A DNA stretch of 64,000 nucleotides from Mesorhizobium prunaredense (GCF_900156895.1 NZ_FTPD01000067.1:323570-387569), one strand, 5' to 3'. Counted from the stretch's first letter, positions 25,183 to 33,506 are shown. Numbers and translations: made by a program. Notes: generated from the sequence alone by a model not told the origin.

Positions 25183-25198
25183 TTTAAGCCGGCTTAAA
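25183..25198. promoter_or_regulatory. Perfect 16-bp palindrome before the KAS III-like gene
   Basis: TTTAAGCCGGCTTAAA reads identically on both strands and lies 85 bp upstream of the ketoacyl synthase start codon, in an otherwise ordinary GC-rich stretch. Its position and symmetry suggest a dimeric repressor site. The cognate regulator is not in the window. Confidence 0.45.
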
Positions 25199-25282
25199 CT
25201 AGCTTGATGCGAATAATGTTGCGCCGAACTCTCGCGGCGCCCACATCAAGCCGCAGCGCCTGCGCATGGGGACGAACTGAAA

Positions 25283-26404
25283 ATGCATCGCGTCATCATC
25301 AGCGGCATCGGCGTTGAAATCCCCGAACCTTCGATCACCAATGAGGAATTGGTCGACAGCTTCAATGCCTGGGTCGAGATGGAGAATGTCCGCCGCCAGG
25401 CTTCGGGTGAGACGCTGCTGCAGAAATCGGACAGCGCCTTCATCGTCCATGCTTCGGGCGTGCAGACGCGCCATGTGATCGAGCGGGAAGGCATTCTCGA
25501 CCCGACCCGCATGGCGCCGCGCATTCCGGCGCGGCCGGACGATGCGCTGTCGCTGGAAGCCGAGTTCGGCATCGCATCGGCCAGGAAAGCGCTCGACCAT
25601 GCCGGCCTGGAACCACCTGATATCGACCTGGTAATCTGCTCGGCCTCACATCACCAGCGGCCCTATCCGGCGATCGCCATCGAGATGCAGCAGGCGATGG
25701 GCACGAAGGGCGCCGGTTTCGACATGGGCCTTGGCTGCTCGTCGGCGGCGGCGGCATTGCATATCGCGGTCAATCTGGTGCGGGCGGGCGCACACAGGCG
25801 CGTGCTGGTGACGACGCCCGAGATCATCACCGGCCATCTCAACTTCCGCGACCGGCAGACGCATTTCATCTTCGGCGATGCTTCGGTCTCGATGGTCGTC
25901 GAGGGGCTTGCCCAGGGCGACAAGCGGCCGGGACGTTTCGAGGTGCTCGACACCCGGACCTGGACGCAGATGTCCAACAACATCCGCACCAATCTCGGCT
26001 ATTACACGCGCACCGCCCAGGACGATCCGTATATGATCAACCTGGAAGGCAACCTGATCAAGCAGGTCGGCAACAAGGTGTTCAAGGAAGTCACCGTCGC
26101 CGGGCACAAGTTCATCGTCGAGTTCCTGGCCGAGCACGGGCTGACGCCGCAAGCGATCCGGCGCTTCTGGCTGCATCAGGCCAATGCCCGGATGAACGCC
26201 ATGATCCTGAAGCTGTCGTTCGGCCACGAGGTCGGCCATGACCGCGCGCCGATGGTGCTGGAGCGCCTCGGCAACACCGCCGGCGCCGGTGCGGTCGTCG
26301 CCTTGTCGGAAAACCACGCCGACATGAACGCCGGCGACTATGGCCTGCTCTGCGCCTTCGGCGCCGGCTACTCGATCGGCGGGGCGCTGTTGCGCATGCT
26401 CTGA
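25283..26404 (+). CDS. Beta-ketoacyl-ACP synthase III, PA3286-like clade
   Basis: The 373-residue thiolase-fold enzyme has the FabH triad: Cys in 'GFDMGLGCSSAAAAL', His in 'RFWLHQANARMN' and Asn in 'LGNTAGAGAVVAL'. The long N-terminal insert (about residues 28-90) and the blocks 'GHLNFRDRQTHFIFGDAS' and 'FGAGYSIGGALL' place it with Pseudomonas PA3286 rather than housekeeping FabH. From memory, PA3286 is reported to prime fatty acid synthesis with medium-chain acyl-CoA from beta-oxidation. That role is assumed here by similarity only. It is monocistronic, with a palindrome upstream. Confidence 0.82.
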   Translation: MHRVIISGIGVEIPEPSITNEELVDSFNAWVEMENVRRQASGETLLQKSDSAFIVHASGVQTRHVIEREGILDPTRMAPRIPARPDDALSLEAEFGIASARKALDHAGLEPPDIDLVICSASHHQRPYPAIAIEMQQAMGTKGAGFDMGLGCSSAAAALHIAVNLVRAGAHRRVLVTTPEIITGHLNFRDRQTHFIFGDASVSMVVEGLAQGDKRPGRFEVLDTRTWTQMSNNIRTNLGYYTRTAQDDPYMINLEGNLIKQVGNKVFKEVTVAGHKFIVEFLAEHGLTPQAIRRFWLHQANARMNAMILKLSFGHEVGHDRAPMVLERLGNTAGAGAVVALSENHADMNAGDYGLLCAFGAGYSIGGALLRML

Positions 26405-26456
26405 TCGGTGCGTGTGCCCGAGCAGTGGATTTACCGGGCCTGAGGCCAGGGAATGG

Positions 26457-27416
26457 TCAGGGATAGCGCACCGGGCTCGACCAGGCCGGGTCTTCGTGCT
26501 TTCGCCAATAGATCGCCATGAGGCGACTGGTAATCGCGCCGACCTTGCCGTCCGCGACCGGAATACCGTCGATCATCGTTACCGGCATGATGCCGCCGGC
26601 GGTCGAGGTGATGAAGACCTCATCGGACTGACGCAGCGCAGCGACGCTGACATCGGCCGCTGCAACGGCAAGCCCTGCCTCCGCGCCGAGATCGAAGACG
26701 GTGCGGCGGGTGATGCCTGGCAGCACGCCGACAGCCGGCGTCGACAGTTTGCCGTCATCCACGCAAAAGACGTTGAAGCCGGGGCCTTCCGCGACATTGC
26801 CGTTGAAATCGAGGAGCAGTGCGGTCTCGGCGCCGCGGTCATAGGCGTCGTAGAGGCCTCGCACCAGGTCGAGCCAGTGGTAGTTCTTGATTGTCGGGTC
26901 GATCGAGGCTGGTGGGATGCGCACCTTGTCGCTGATCGCCACATGCAGGCCGCGCTGCAATTGCTCGGCATCGGCAACCGAGCCGAAGGGAACGGCGAAC
27001 GCCATGAAGCGGTTGACCGCGTCGCGCGGGTCGCGGCTGAAGGTCGGCGAGGCGCCGCGCGTGCACAGCATCTCGACATAAGCGGCGCGATGACCCGACA
27101 GCGCCACGCAGTTGTGGAGGATCTCGGCGACGCCATCGCGGTCGAACGGGATCGTCATGCGCAGCTTTTCCAGCCCGCCGAAGAAGCGATCGAGATGCAG
27201 GTCGAGGCGGAAGAAGCGACCGCCCCAGACATGCACCGTGTCGTAGGTGGCGTCGGAATGCAGGAAGCCCCAATCCAGCACCGAGATCTTGGCTTGCGAC
27301 ATCGGCAGATACTGCCCGTGCAGGAAGGCAACACCATCCGGGTAGGAGTGCGGGTCTATGTGACGGGCGGAGAGCGAGGGCAGTGGTTTGGCGTGCGGAT
27401 CGATCAAGTTGCTCAT
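26457..27416 (-). CDS. Fold-type IV PLP aminotransferase, (R)-amine transaminase-like
   Basis: This 319-residue class IV aminotransferase carries the Schiff-base lysine in 'SIDPTIKNYHWLDLVRGLYD', 'EGPGFNVFCV', 'LPGITRRTVFDL' and 'EVFITSTAGGIMPV'. The N-terminal 'VLDWGFLHSDATYDTVHVW' and the overall pattern resemble (R)-selective amine:pyruvate transaminases of the ATA-117 type more than IlvE or D-alanine transaminase. An upstream TTG gives a longer frame, but ACGGAGGACGTG immediately precedes the ATG at 27416, so that start is chosen. The natural substrate is unknown. It is convergent with the KAS III-like gene. Confidence 0.85.
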   Translation of the reverse strand: MSNLIDPHAKPLPSLSARHIDPHSYPDGVAFLHGQYLPMSQAKISVLDWGFLHSDATYDTVHVWGGRFFRLDLHLDRFFGGLEKLRMTIPFDRDGVAEILHNCVALSGHRAAYVEMLCTRGASPTFSRDPRDAVNRFMAFAVPFGSVADAEQLQRGLHVAISDKVRIPPASIDPTIKNYHWLDLVRGLYDAYDRGAETALLLDFNGNVAEGPGFNVFCVDDGKLSTPAVGVLPGITRRTVFDLGAEAGLAVAAADVSVAALRQSDEVFITSTAGGIMPVTMIDGIPVADGKVGAITSRLMAIYWRKHEDPAWSSPVRYP

Positions 27417-27524
27417 CACGTCCTCCGTCAGGTCGTTTTTCGCCAATCAGATAGCGGGATAGAGCGGCACGGCGGGTGGTACAAGACACAGGCCGGGGTT
27501 GTGGATGAGCCATCGGGTATCTGG

Positions 27525-27836
27525 TTATTCCTCGCCGTCATCCTCGAGCAGACGTGTGGCGCGCCAGCGGGTCAGCACCATGTTGGTCTGTTCCATGACG
27601 AAGAAACGCGCCGAGTCGCGGTCGTAGCCTTCGGCCAGCAGTTTCTCGTAGTCGGTGTGCACATGACGGATGTGGGCTATTGTCGCCAGCCATACGGCAA
27701 TGCTCGGCGGCAAGCTCTTCATATGCACCGCGCCGGCGTCGGCGCGGATCTTTTCCATGTCGGCATAGGGCGCCAGCGGCAAAAGCGCTGTCAGCGCCTT
27801 GGCGATGGCGCGGCGGCGGCCGGTCGGCGCGCTCAT
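27525..27836 (-). CDS. Small conserved protein, possibly DUF2293
   Basis: The 103-residue protein is predicted mostly helical and has no signal peptide. Its C-terminal half, 'WLATIAHIRHVHTDYEKLLAEGYDRDSARFFV...VLTRWR', fits my recollection of the DUF2293 pattern. No function is known for that family. The gene starts in an ATGA overlap with the end of the trmO-like gene upstream, so the two are co-expressed. Confidence 0.6.
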   Translation of the reverse strand: MSAPTGRRRAIAKALTALLPLAPYADMEKIRADAGAVHMKSLPPSIAVWLATIAHIRHVHTDYEKLLAEGYDRDSARFFVMEQTNMVLTRWRATRLLEDDGEE

Positions 27837-28369
27837 CGCACGACCTGTCCTGGCACGACCTGTCCGGGCTCGTCCCGCCCGGCAAAGGTCGCGTCGGCAA
27901 AGGCATCGGTCGAAGCGAAATAAGGCTTGATGTCGATCACCGGCGTGCCGTCGAGCAGGTCGATGGCATCGAGATCGATACGGCCCGTGTCGATGTCGAG
28001 GGCGACGAGCCTGGCGATATGCAACCCGACCGGGTTCGGCCGGGCCGGGGAGCGCAGCGAAAAAACGCCCTTCGGTTCAGCCGCATGGCGGGGTTTCTGA
28101 ACAATCAGGGTCCGCGGTGCGTGGTGCAGCCAGGACAGGATGATGACGTGGCTGGCGCGTTCAAGCCCGAGCAGGCCCTCGCGATAGGGCAGGTCGATCG
28201 TGAGAACCGCCGGCTGTCCGGTTTCCCGCGCGGCTTTCATGTTCTTGGGGCAAGTTTCCCGCGTGGTCCAGGGCGAGGCGATGCGGCCGATGAAGACGAC
28301 ATGGCCGTCCGGCGGCATATCGGCGGGATCAGTTTCCAGAAGCTTTTCGCCGCTGCGCGTTTCGAACAT
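27833..28369 (-). CDS. trmO: tRNA (N6-threonylcarbamoyladenosine37-N6)-methyltransferase TrmO/TsaA
   Basis: This protein of about 178 residues belongs to the UPF0066/TsaA family. It is recognised by 'HVVFIGRIASPW' at the start of the beta-barrel, 'SPARPNPVGLHIARLVALD' and 'LDAIDLLDGTPVIDIKPYF'. TrmO methylates the t6A37 base of tRNA-Thr(GGU) using SAM. An in-frame ATG at 28417 lies farther upstream; the ATG at 28369 gives the normal family N-terminus. It overlaps the DUF2293-like gene by 4 bp and is divergent from the ArsR-type regulator. Confidence 0.85.
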   Translation of the reverse strand: MFETRSGEKLLETDPADMPPDGHVVFIGRIASPWTTRETCPKNMKAARETGQPAVLTIDLPYREGLLGLERASHVIILSWLHHAPRTLIVQKPRHAAEPKGVFSLRSPARPNPVGLHIARLVALDIDTGRIDLDAIDLLDGTPVIDIKPYFASTDAFADATFAGRDEPGQVVPGQVVR

Positions 28370-28472
28370 GGTTTTCGCCCCGATCCTGCTTCCGGCTGTG
28401 CGCGATCCGCCACGCATGCGTCATTTTCTTGTCCGGAAGCGACATAGCGCTTGCAAGCCCATCAAAATCGAC

Positions 28473-28488
28473 ATAAACATATGTTTAT
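28473..28488. promoter_or_regulatory. Perfect palindrome ATAAACATATGTTTAT, candidate ArsR-type operator
   Basis: This 16-bp perfect palindrome lies 24 bp before the start codon of the ArsR-methyltransferase gene, where it would overlap the promoter. ArsR-family regulators favour AT-rich dyads of this kind. It lies between divergent genes, so trmO could be affected as well. Confidence 0.6.
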
Positions 28489-28512
28489 ATCTTTTTCAAA
28501 GAGAATGCTCGC

Positions 28513-29535
28513 ATGCACGTCGCGCTCGACACCATGGTAGATACATTGAAGGCGGCGGCCGAATCCAGCCGGTTGCGCATCCTGGCGTTGCTGTCGCGCG
28601 GCGATCTCACCGTTTCCGATCTCACCGAAATCCTCGGCCAGTCGCAGCCGCGCGTCTCGCGCCACCTGAAGCTTTTGCTGGAGGCGGGGCTGATCGGCCG
28701 CTATCAGGAGGGCTCATGGGCCTTCTTCCGGCTGTCGGATACGGATGCGGCGCGGGACTTCGTGCTCAGGCTGGTCTCCGGTATCCGGGGCGCCGATCCG
28801 CAGGTCGAGCGTGACCTCGAGCGGTTGGCGGCGGTCAAGCGCAAGCGGCAGGATCGCGCCGCCGAATATTTCTCGGTAAATGCCGCAAGCTGGGATCACA
28901 TCCGCTCGCTGCATGTGCCTGACCGCGCCGTGGAGGCAGCGCTGCTCAAGCTCGTCGGCAAGCGGCCGTTCCAGTCGATGCTCGACCTTGGCACCGGCAC
29001 CGGGCGGCTGCTCGAGATCTTTTCGCCGCTCTACCGGCGCGGCATCGGCATCGACATGTCGCGCGAGATGCTGACGGTGGCGCGCGCCAACCTCGACAAG
29101 GCCGGCATTTCCAATGCGCAGGTGCGCCAGGGCGACATTTTTGCGCCGCCGGTCGAGCGCGACGCCTTCGATCTCGTCACCATCCACCAGGTGCTGCACT
29201 ATCTCGACGATCCTGCCCGCGCCATCCGCGAGGCAGCAAGGCTGCTACGTCCGGCAGGCCGGCTGGTGATCGTCGATTTCGCTCCGCATTCGCTGGAGTT
29301 CCTGCGCGACGCCCACGCGCATGTGCGGCTCGGCTTTTCCGACCGGCAGATCACCGAGTGGTTTTCCGAGGCCGGGCTCGACCTCGAGGAGAGCCAGGAA
29401 TTCGAGCCGCGCGCCGGCAACGAGCCCAAGCTCACCGTAAAATTGTGGCTCGGCCGTGACCAGCGCATGCTGATCGCCGATCCTTCCAACCACGCACAAC
29501 CGGCCAATGTCTATCCGATAGGGGAAACCGCCTGA
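28513..29535 (+). CDS. ArsR-family regulator fused to a SAM-dependent methyltransferase domain
   Basis: This 340-residue protein has an N-terminal ArsR winged helix (about residues 8-95; recognition part 'TVSDLTEILGQSQPRVSRHLKLLLEAGLIGRY'). A methyltransferase domain follows (motif I 'MLDLGTGTGRLLEIF', about 157-171; 'FDLVTIHQVLHYLDDP'). The stop codon overlaps the metF start (TGATG), so it regulates or senses one-carbon metabolism. Proteobacterial regulators of the SAM/SAH cycle (SahR type) are ArsR proteins. The methyltransferase fold could act as a SAM or SAH sensor here. That function is inferred from fusion and context. No typical metal-binding Cys cluster is seen in the HTH domain. Confidence 0.85.
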   Translation: MHVALDTMVDTLKAAAESSRLRILALLSRGDLTVSDLTEILGQSQPRVSRHLKLLLEAGLIGRYQEGSWAFFRLSDTDAARDFVLRLVSGIRGADPQVERDLERLAAVKRKRQDRAAEYFSVNAASWDHIRSLHVPDRAVEAALLKLVGKRPFQSMLDLGTGTGRLLEIFSPLYRRGIGIDMSREMLTVARANLDKAGISNAQVRQGDIFAPPVERDAFDLVTIHQVLHYLDDPARAIREAARLLRPAGRLVIVDFAPHSLEFLRDAHAHVRLGFSDRQITEWFSEAGLDLEESQEFEPRAGNEPKLTVKLWLGRDQRMLIADPSNHAQPANVYPIGETA

Positions 29536-30452
29536 TGAACCAGTTCCGCTTTTCCCGCCGCCCTGACATTGGCGACAAGATCAGGGTTTCGTTCGAGTTC
29601 TTCCCGCCGAAGAGCGACGAGATGGAAGCAAGGCTGTGGGACACCGTTACCCGGCTGCAGCCGCTCAAGCCGAAATTCGTCTCCGTCACCTATGGCGCCG
29701 GCGGCTCGACCCGCGAGCGCACGGCGCGCACGGTCAAGCGCATCCTCAACGAAACGGCGCTGACACCGGCGGCGCACATGACGTGCGTCGATGCGGCGCG
29801 TCACGAGGTCGATGAAGTCATTCAGGAATTCGCCGACATGGGTGTCACCCGCTTCGTCGCCCTGCGCGGCGATCCGGCCGAGGGCGTCGGCGCCGCCTAC
29901 CGTCCGCATCCGGACGGCTATGCCAATGGCGCCGAACTGGTGGGGGCGCTGAAAGGTGTCGGCGATTTCGACATCTCGGTCTCCGCCTATCCGGAAAAGC
30001 ATCCGGAGAGCCCGGACTTCGCCACCGATATCGATATGCTGAAGCGCAAGGTCGACAATGGCGCGACGCGGGCGATCACCCAGTTCTTCTTCGACAATGA
30101 CCTCTACGAGCGCTATGTCGAGCGGGCGCGGCGGGCCGGCATCTACATACCGATCGTCCCGGGCATATTGCCGGTCCACAATTTTACCCAGGTCGCCAAC
30201 TTCTCGGCGCGTTGCGGCGCGCTGGTGCCGGCATGGATGGCCGAGCGCTTCGACGGGCTGCAGACCGACCCGCAGACGCATGCGCTGGTGGCGTCCGCGG
30301 TGGCGGCCGAGCAGGTGCTGGACCTTGTCGAGCGCGGCGTCGGCGATTTTCATTTCTACACCATGAACCGCGCCGATCTGGTCTTCGCCGTCTGCCACAT
30401 GATCGGCATCCGCTCGCATGAGGCCGAAGCCGCGGGGTCCGCCGCGGCGTAA
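29535..30452 (+). CDS. metF: 5,10-methylenetetrahydrofolate reductase
   Basis: This 305-residue FAD-dependent enzyme makes 5-methyl-THF for methionine synthesis. Family landmarks are 'ISFEFFPPKS'-like 'VSFEFFPPKSDEMEARLW', 'FVSVTYGAGGSTRERT', 'THMTCVD'-like 'AAHMTCVDAARHE', 'ALRGDPAEG' and 'TQFFFDNDLYERYVERARRAGIYIPIVPGILPV'. It is translationally coupled to the ArsR-methyltransferase gene by a 1-nt stop/start overlap. An intrinsic terminator follows within 25 bp. The length is typical. Confidence 0.95.
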   Translation: MNQFRFSRRPDIGDKIRVSFEFFPPKSDEMEARLWDTVTRLQPLKPKFVSVTYGAGGSTRERTARTVKRILNETALTPAAHMTCVDAARHEVDEVIQEFADMGVTRFVALRGDPAEGVGAAYRPHPDGYANGAELVGALKGVGDFDISVSAYPEKHPESPDFATDIDMLKRKVDNGATRAITQFFFDNDLYERYVERARRAGIYIPIVPGILPVHNFTQVANFSARCGALVPAWMAERFDGLQTDPQTHALVASAVAAEQVLDLVERGVGDFHFYTMNRADLVFAVCHMIGIRSHEAEAAGSAAA

Positions 30453-30474
30453 GTCCCTGGCAAATCTGGGATGC

Positions 30475-30504
30475 AAAAAGGCCGGGTAAAAACCCGGCCT
30501 TTTC
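30475..30504 (+). terminator. Intrinsic terminator after metF
   Basis: Arms AAAAAGGCCGGGT and ACCCGGCCTTTT enclose a short A-rich loop and end in a T-run, about 23 bp past the metF stop. The symmetric A/T flanks make it potentially bidirectional, which would also serve the small gene transcribed toward it from 30636. Confidence 0.9.
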
Positions 30505-30549
30505 AATGACTTGGACTATTTTGTGCTGATCTTCCGTTGCTTGGCGGGT

Positions 30550-30636
30550 CTATGGAAGAAAGCCCATAATCAGCGCCCCGATGAATGCAAATGCAGCACA
30601 AATCATCAATGCGTTAATTGGCCTCGTGAGTCCCAT
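30550..30636 (-). CDS. 28-residue single-pass membrane peptide
   Basis: On the minus strand a perfect AGGAGG (complement of 30644-30649) sits 7 nt before an ATG at 30636. The ATG opens a 28-codon frame ending at 30550. The peptide has a short polar start (MGLTRPIN) followed by about 18 hydrophobic residues (ALMICAAFAFIGALIMGF) and ends LP, so it is predicted to be a one-helix membrane protein. A longer frame up to 30747 exists but lacks a ribosome-binding site. The terminator at 30475-30504 lies just downstream. Function is unknown. Confidence 0.65.
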   Translation of the reverse strand: MGLTRPINALMICAAFAFIGALIMGFLP

Positions 30637-30998
30637 GTCATAGCCTCCTCTTAAAGAGCTATGGCCAGAGTCTAGGGGCATTTCTGCCACAGGCAAGCGG
30701 AAACTATGCTGCAATGCGACGACATTGTGGAATTTACGACAGGCCATTTGCCGTTAGGCATTGAAATTCTTCGTCAAAATCCCGCTTCGGCCCTGTGCAC
30801 AAAATGTGACGAAGCTGGGGCGAGGATAGAGATGGCCGCGCTACCGTCGCCGAAAGTCGGAATCGATTTCGGGTCGATGCGAAGATTCGACCAGTTGGAG
30901 CGTCGTGCGCGCCGATCGGATGCGAAGCTCTCAAGCGTGTCGCGCCTGGGAAGCGACGCGCCTGGGGTTCTGATGCATGTCGTTATCCGCGACAGGCA
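30637..30998. other. 362-bp stretch without a recognisable gene
   Basis: Apart from the strong ribosome-binding site of the small membrane peptide near 30644, this stretch shows no repeat, RNA gene or convincing coding frame. A 98-codon plus-strand frame (30706-31002) has no recognisable domain and runs into the 3' end of the transporter gene on the other strand. The base composition is lower in GC than in the neighbours. Confidence 0.5.
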
Positions 30999-31916
30999 TT
31001 AGCGTCGGCCGAACAGGCGGCCGTCGATGGTGACGAGGCCGAGCGCGATCAGCGCCATGCCGCCGAGTTCGAACAATTCGAGCCGTTCGCCCAGGAACAG
31101 AAAGCCGAGCAGGATCGCGCTGGCCGGCACGATGAGCGTGACCAGCGAGGCGTTGGTGGCGCCGGCCGAGGCGACGAGGTTGAAATAGAGGATGTAGGCG
31201 AAGGCGGTGGACAAAAGGGCCAGCGCAAACACTGCCGCCCAGACCGGCGGCGAGGCCGAAAACAGGTTGGCAGTGCCGTGGCCAAGCAGCACGATCGGGA
31301 TCATGATGATGGTCGAGGCGGTCAATTGTCCAGTGGCGATGACCGGTGACGGCACACCCTTGAAGCGCCGGGCGATCATCAGGGCCACCGCATAGGACAG
31401 CGAGGCGCCGACCAGCGCGAATTTCGCCCAGACCGGCCCGCCCAGCCCGGCAAGCAGGCCCGGACCGATCATCACCGCAGTGCCGACGATGCCGAGCGCG
31501 ATCCCGGCAAGCTTGTTCCAGGAGAGTTTTTCGTCTGATGTCAACGCGTTGGCGAGGATCAACGTCCAGAACGGCGTCGTCGAATTGAGCACCGAGGCGA
31601 CACCGGCGCCAAGCTCGGTCTGGCCGGCAAAGATCAGCGAGAACGGAATGACGTTGTTGACGAGCGCCAGCAGAAAGAACAGGCCGGCTTGCGGCAAGGC
31701 GAGGCGGAAGGACGGACCGCGCAGGCCGAGATAGAGATGCAGCGCCAGCGCCGCGATGGCGACGCGAAACAGCACCAGCACCAGCGGCGGAACCTCGGCA
31801 ACCGCAATGCGGGCGAAGAAGAACGAGCCACCCCAAATCGCACCGAGCAGCAGAAGCTGCGCCCAGTCTTTCAAGACCATGGGGCCGCGCATTGCCGTCG
31901 TCGTTGTGACCGCCAT
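30999..31916 (-). CDS. EamA/DMT family transporter
   Basis: This 305-residue integral membrane protein has ten predicted helices in two EamA repeats. The first repeat carries 'LLLLGAIWGGSFFFARIAVAEVPPLVLVLFR' and the second 'GAIVLLG..'-like 'ATNASLVTLIVPASAILLGFLFLGERLELFELGGMALIALGL'. Drug/metabolite transporters of this family export amino acids or other small molecules, and the substrate is unpredictable. The ATG at 31916 follows GGGAGGATTATCC. A longer frame to 31991 lacks a ribosome-binding site. Confidence 0.87.
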   Translation of the reverse strand: MAVTTTTAMRGPMVLKDWAQLLLLGAIWGGSFFFARIAVAEVPPLVLVLFRVAIAALALHLYLGLRGPSFRLALPQAGLFFLLALVNNVIPFSLIFAGQTELGAGVASVLNSTTPFWTLILANALTSDEKLSWNKLAGIALGIVGTAVMIGPGLLAGLGGPVWAKFALVGASLSYAVALMIARRFKGVPSPVIATGQLTASTIIMIPIVLLGHGTANLFSASPPVWAAVFALALLSTAFAYILYFNLVASAGATNASLVTLIVPASAILLGFLFLGERLELFELGGMALIALGLVTIDGRLFGRR

Positions 31917-32133
31917 GGATAATCCTCCCGGATGGCTCTGAATGCCAAGCCAATCAGGCGTCTGTTCAGGCCATATCCTGTTCGACGGCAAGGGCCACCC
32001 GAAACCAGATCAGTGGGCTAGCATTCCATCATCTGCCGTAGCGCCGCAGCGTCAGGGGTGCGAGACACAGAATTGTTTTCATTCCCGCATAGGTTGGATT
32101 AATTGTGCGCAGTCTAAGCCAAGGGATTCGTCC

Positions 32134-33354
32134 ATGCAGCAATTCGAAAATGCGCGCGAAGCGGCGCTGGCGCTTCGCCCGGACGATCCAATCTATTGCT
32201 TTCGCCCACAGGTGCTGAAGGCGGACGCCAGGCAGTTCATGGGCATGTTTCCCGGCAAGACCGCCTATGCGGTCAAGACCAACGGCGAGCAGATCGTGCT
32301 GAAGGCGCTGGTCGAGGCCGGCGTCGGCGCTTTCGACGTGGCCTCGCCCGGCGAATTCGCCGCCGTGCGCGCGGTCTCGCCGGACGCCGAGATGCTCTAC
32401 ATGCATCCGGTCAAGGCACAGTCGGACATCAAGCTGGCGCTGGAGAAATATGGCATCCGGGTCATCTCGCTCGACCACGAGGACGAGATCACCAAGCTGA
32501 CCCGCGTGGTGCGGGCGCTCGATATCGATCCGGGTGCGATCACCGTGTTCGTGCGCATCCAGACGAAAGGATCGGCCGCCTACGAACTGTCGAAGAAATT
32601 TGGCGCCGGACCGGCCAATGCGGTCGATCTGGCCGAACGGCTGAACCGGACCGGCTACAAGGTCGGCTTGTGCTTTCATGTCGGCAGCCAGATCGAGGAT
32701 CCCGACACCTATGAGCGGGCGCTGGCCTCGGCCGACTGGGTGCGCAACCGCGTCAGCTTCGACATTGCCGGCCTCGACGTAGGTGGCGGTTTTCCCGCCG
32801 AATACGGCCATGATCCCAACCGCAAGCAGATCGAAATGCCGTCGCTCGGCCAGATCATGTCGCGGCTGTCGGGCGACCTCAAGGAATACCAGTTCGACCA
32901 GATGCCGCTGGTGGCGGAGCCGGGCAGGGTGATCGTGGCGCGCTGCCTGTCGCTGATCGTGCGCGTGCTGCTGCGCAAGGGCAAGCGGCTCTACATCAAT
33001 GACGGCATCTGGGCGTCGCTGTCGGATTCATGGACCGGCAAGATCACGCTGCCGGCGCGCTTCATTCCAGACCCGGCGATCCGCTCGCGCAATGGCGAGG
33101 AGAAGACCATCGTGCCGTTCAAGGTGTGCGGCGCGACCTGCGATTCCGTCGACATCCTGTCGCGGCCGTTCTGGCTGCCGGAAACGGTCGATACCGGCGA
33201 CTGGATCGAGATCGGCCATATCGGCGCCTATTCGCTGTCGCTGAGGACACGGTTCAACGGCTTTTATCCCGACACGTTCGTCGAGGTGACGACGCCGTTC
33301 GATGAAGGCGATGCGCCACAAGGGTTTGCCAGCCTGGAGACGATGGCGGATTGA
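32134..33354 (+). CDS. Ornithine/lysine decarboxylase-type PLP enzyme (fold type III)
   Basis: This 406-residue alanine-racemase-fold decarboxylase shows the PLP lysine in 'TAYAVKTNGEQIVLKAL' (about residue 48), 'CFHVGSQIEDPDTYERAL', 'DVGGGFPAEY', the phosphate-binding 'VAEPGRVIV' and the active-site cysteine in 'VCGATCDSVDIL'. It would make putrescine or cadaverine. The ATG at 32134 is chosen over the long upstream frame, which starts at a rare position without homology. The last 18 codons recur in decayed form at 37003-37057, which suggests that the genes in between were inserted immediately after this gene. Confidence 0.87.
   Translation: MQQFENAREAALALRPDDPIYCFRPQVLKADARQFMGMFPGKTAYAVKTNGEQIVLKALVEAGVGAFDVASPGEFAAVRAVSPDAEMLYMHPVKAQSDIKLALEKYGIRVISLDHEDEITKLTRVVRALDIDPGAITVFVRIQTKGSAAYELSKKFGAGPANAVDLAERLNRTGYKVGLCFHVGSQIEDPDTYERALASADWVRNRVSFDIAGLDVGGGFPAEYGHDPNRKQIEMPSLGQIMSRLSGDLKEYQFDQMPLVAEPGRVIVARCLSLIVRVLLRKGKRLYINDGIWASLSDSWTGKITLPARFIPDPAIRSRNGEEKTIVPFKVCGATCDSVDILSRPFWLPETVDTGDWIEIGHIGAYSLSLRTRFNGFYPDTFVEVTTPFDEGDAPQGFASLETMAD
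33298..33354 (+). repeat. Decarboxylase gene 3' end, left copy of a separated direct repeat
   Basis: These 57 bp encode FDEGDAPQGFASLETMAD and the stop codon of the decarboxylase. A divergent copy occurs in the same orientation at 37003-37057, after an intervening block of three genes. The run GGAGACGATGGCGGATT is identical in both copies. Confidence 0.75.
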
Positions 33355-33506
33355 GGTGTCGTTAGGTCGTGAACTGCACGGCCGGCCGCGTACGGAGGTC
33401 TGCTTTCGATTTGAAGATGCTTCTTCTTCACGACTGCCTCCATGTCGCGGAAGTGCTAAATGCAGACACGTTGTCGAACCCAAGCCCATGTGCAACATAG
33501 ACCAGA

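Noticed and set aside
26340..27923. 527-codon plus-strand frame opposite the class IV aminotransferase
   Set aside because: It starts inside the KAS III-like gene and is a shadow of the aminotransferase and the small gene beyond it.
30706..31002. 98-codon plus-strand frame after the small peptide gene
   Set aside because: It has no domain and runs into the transporter gene on the opposite strand.
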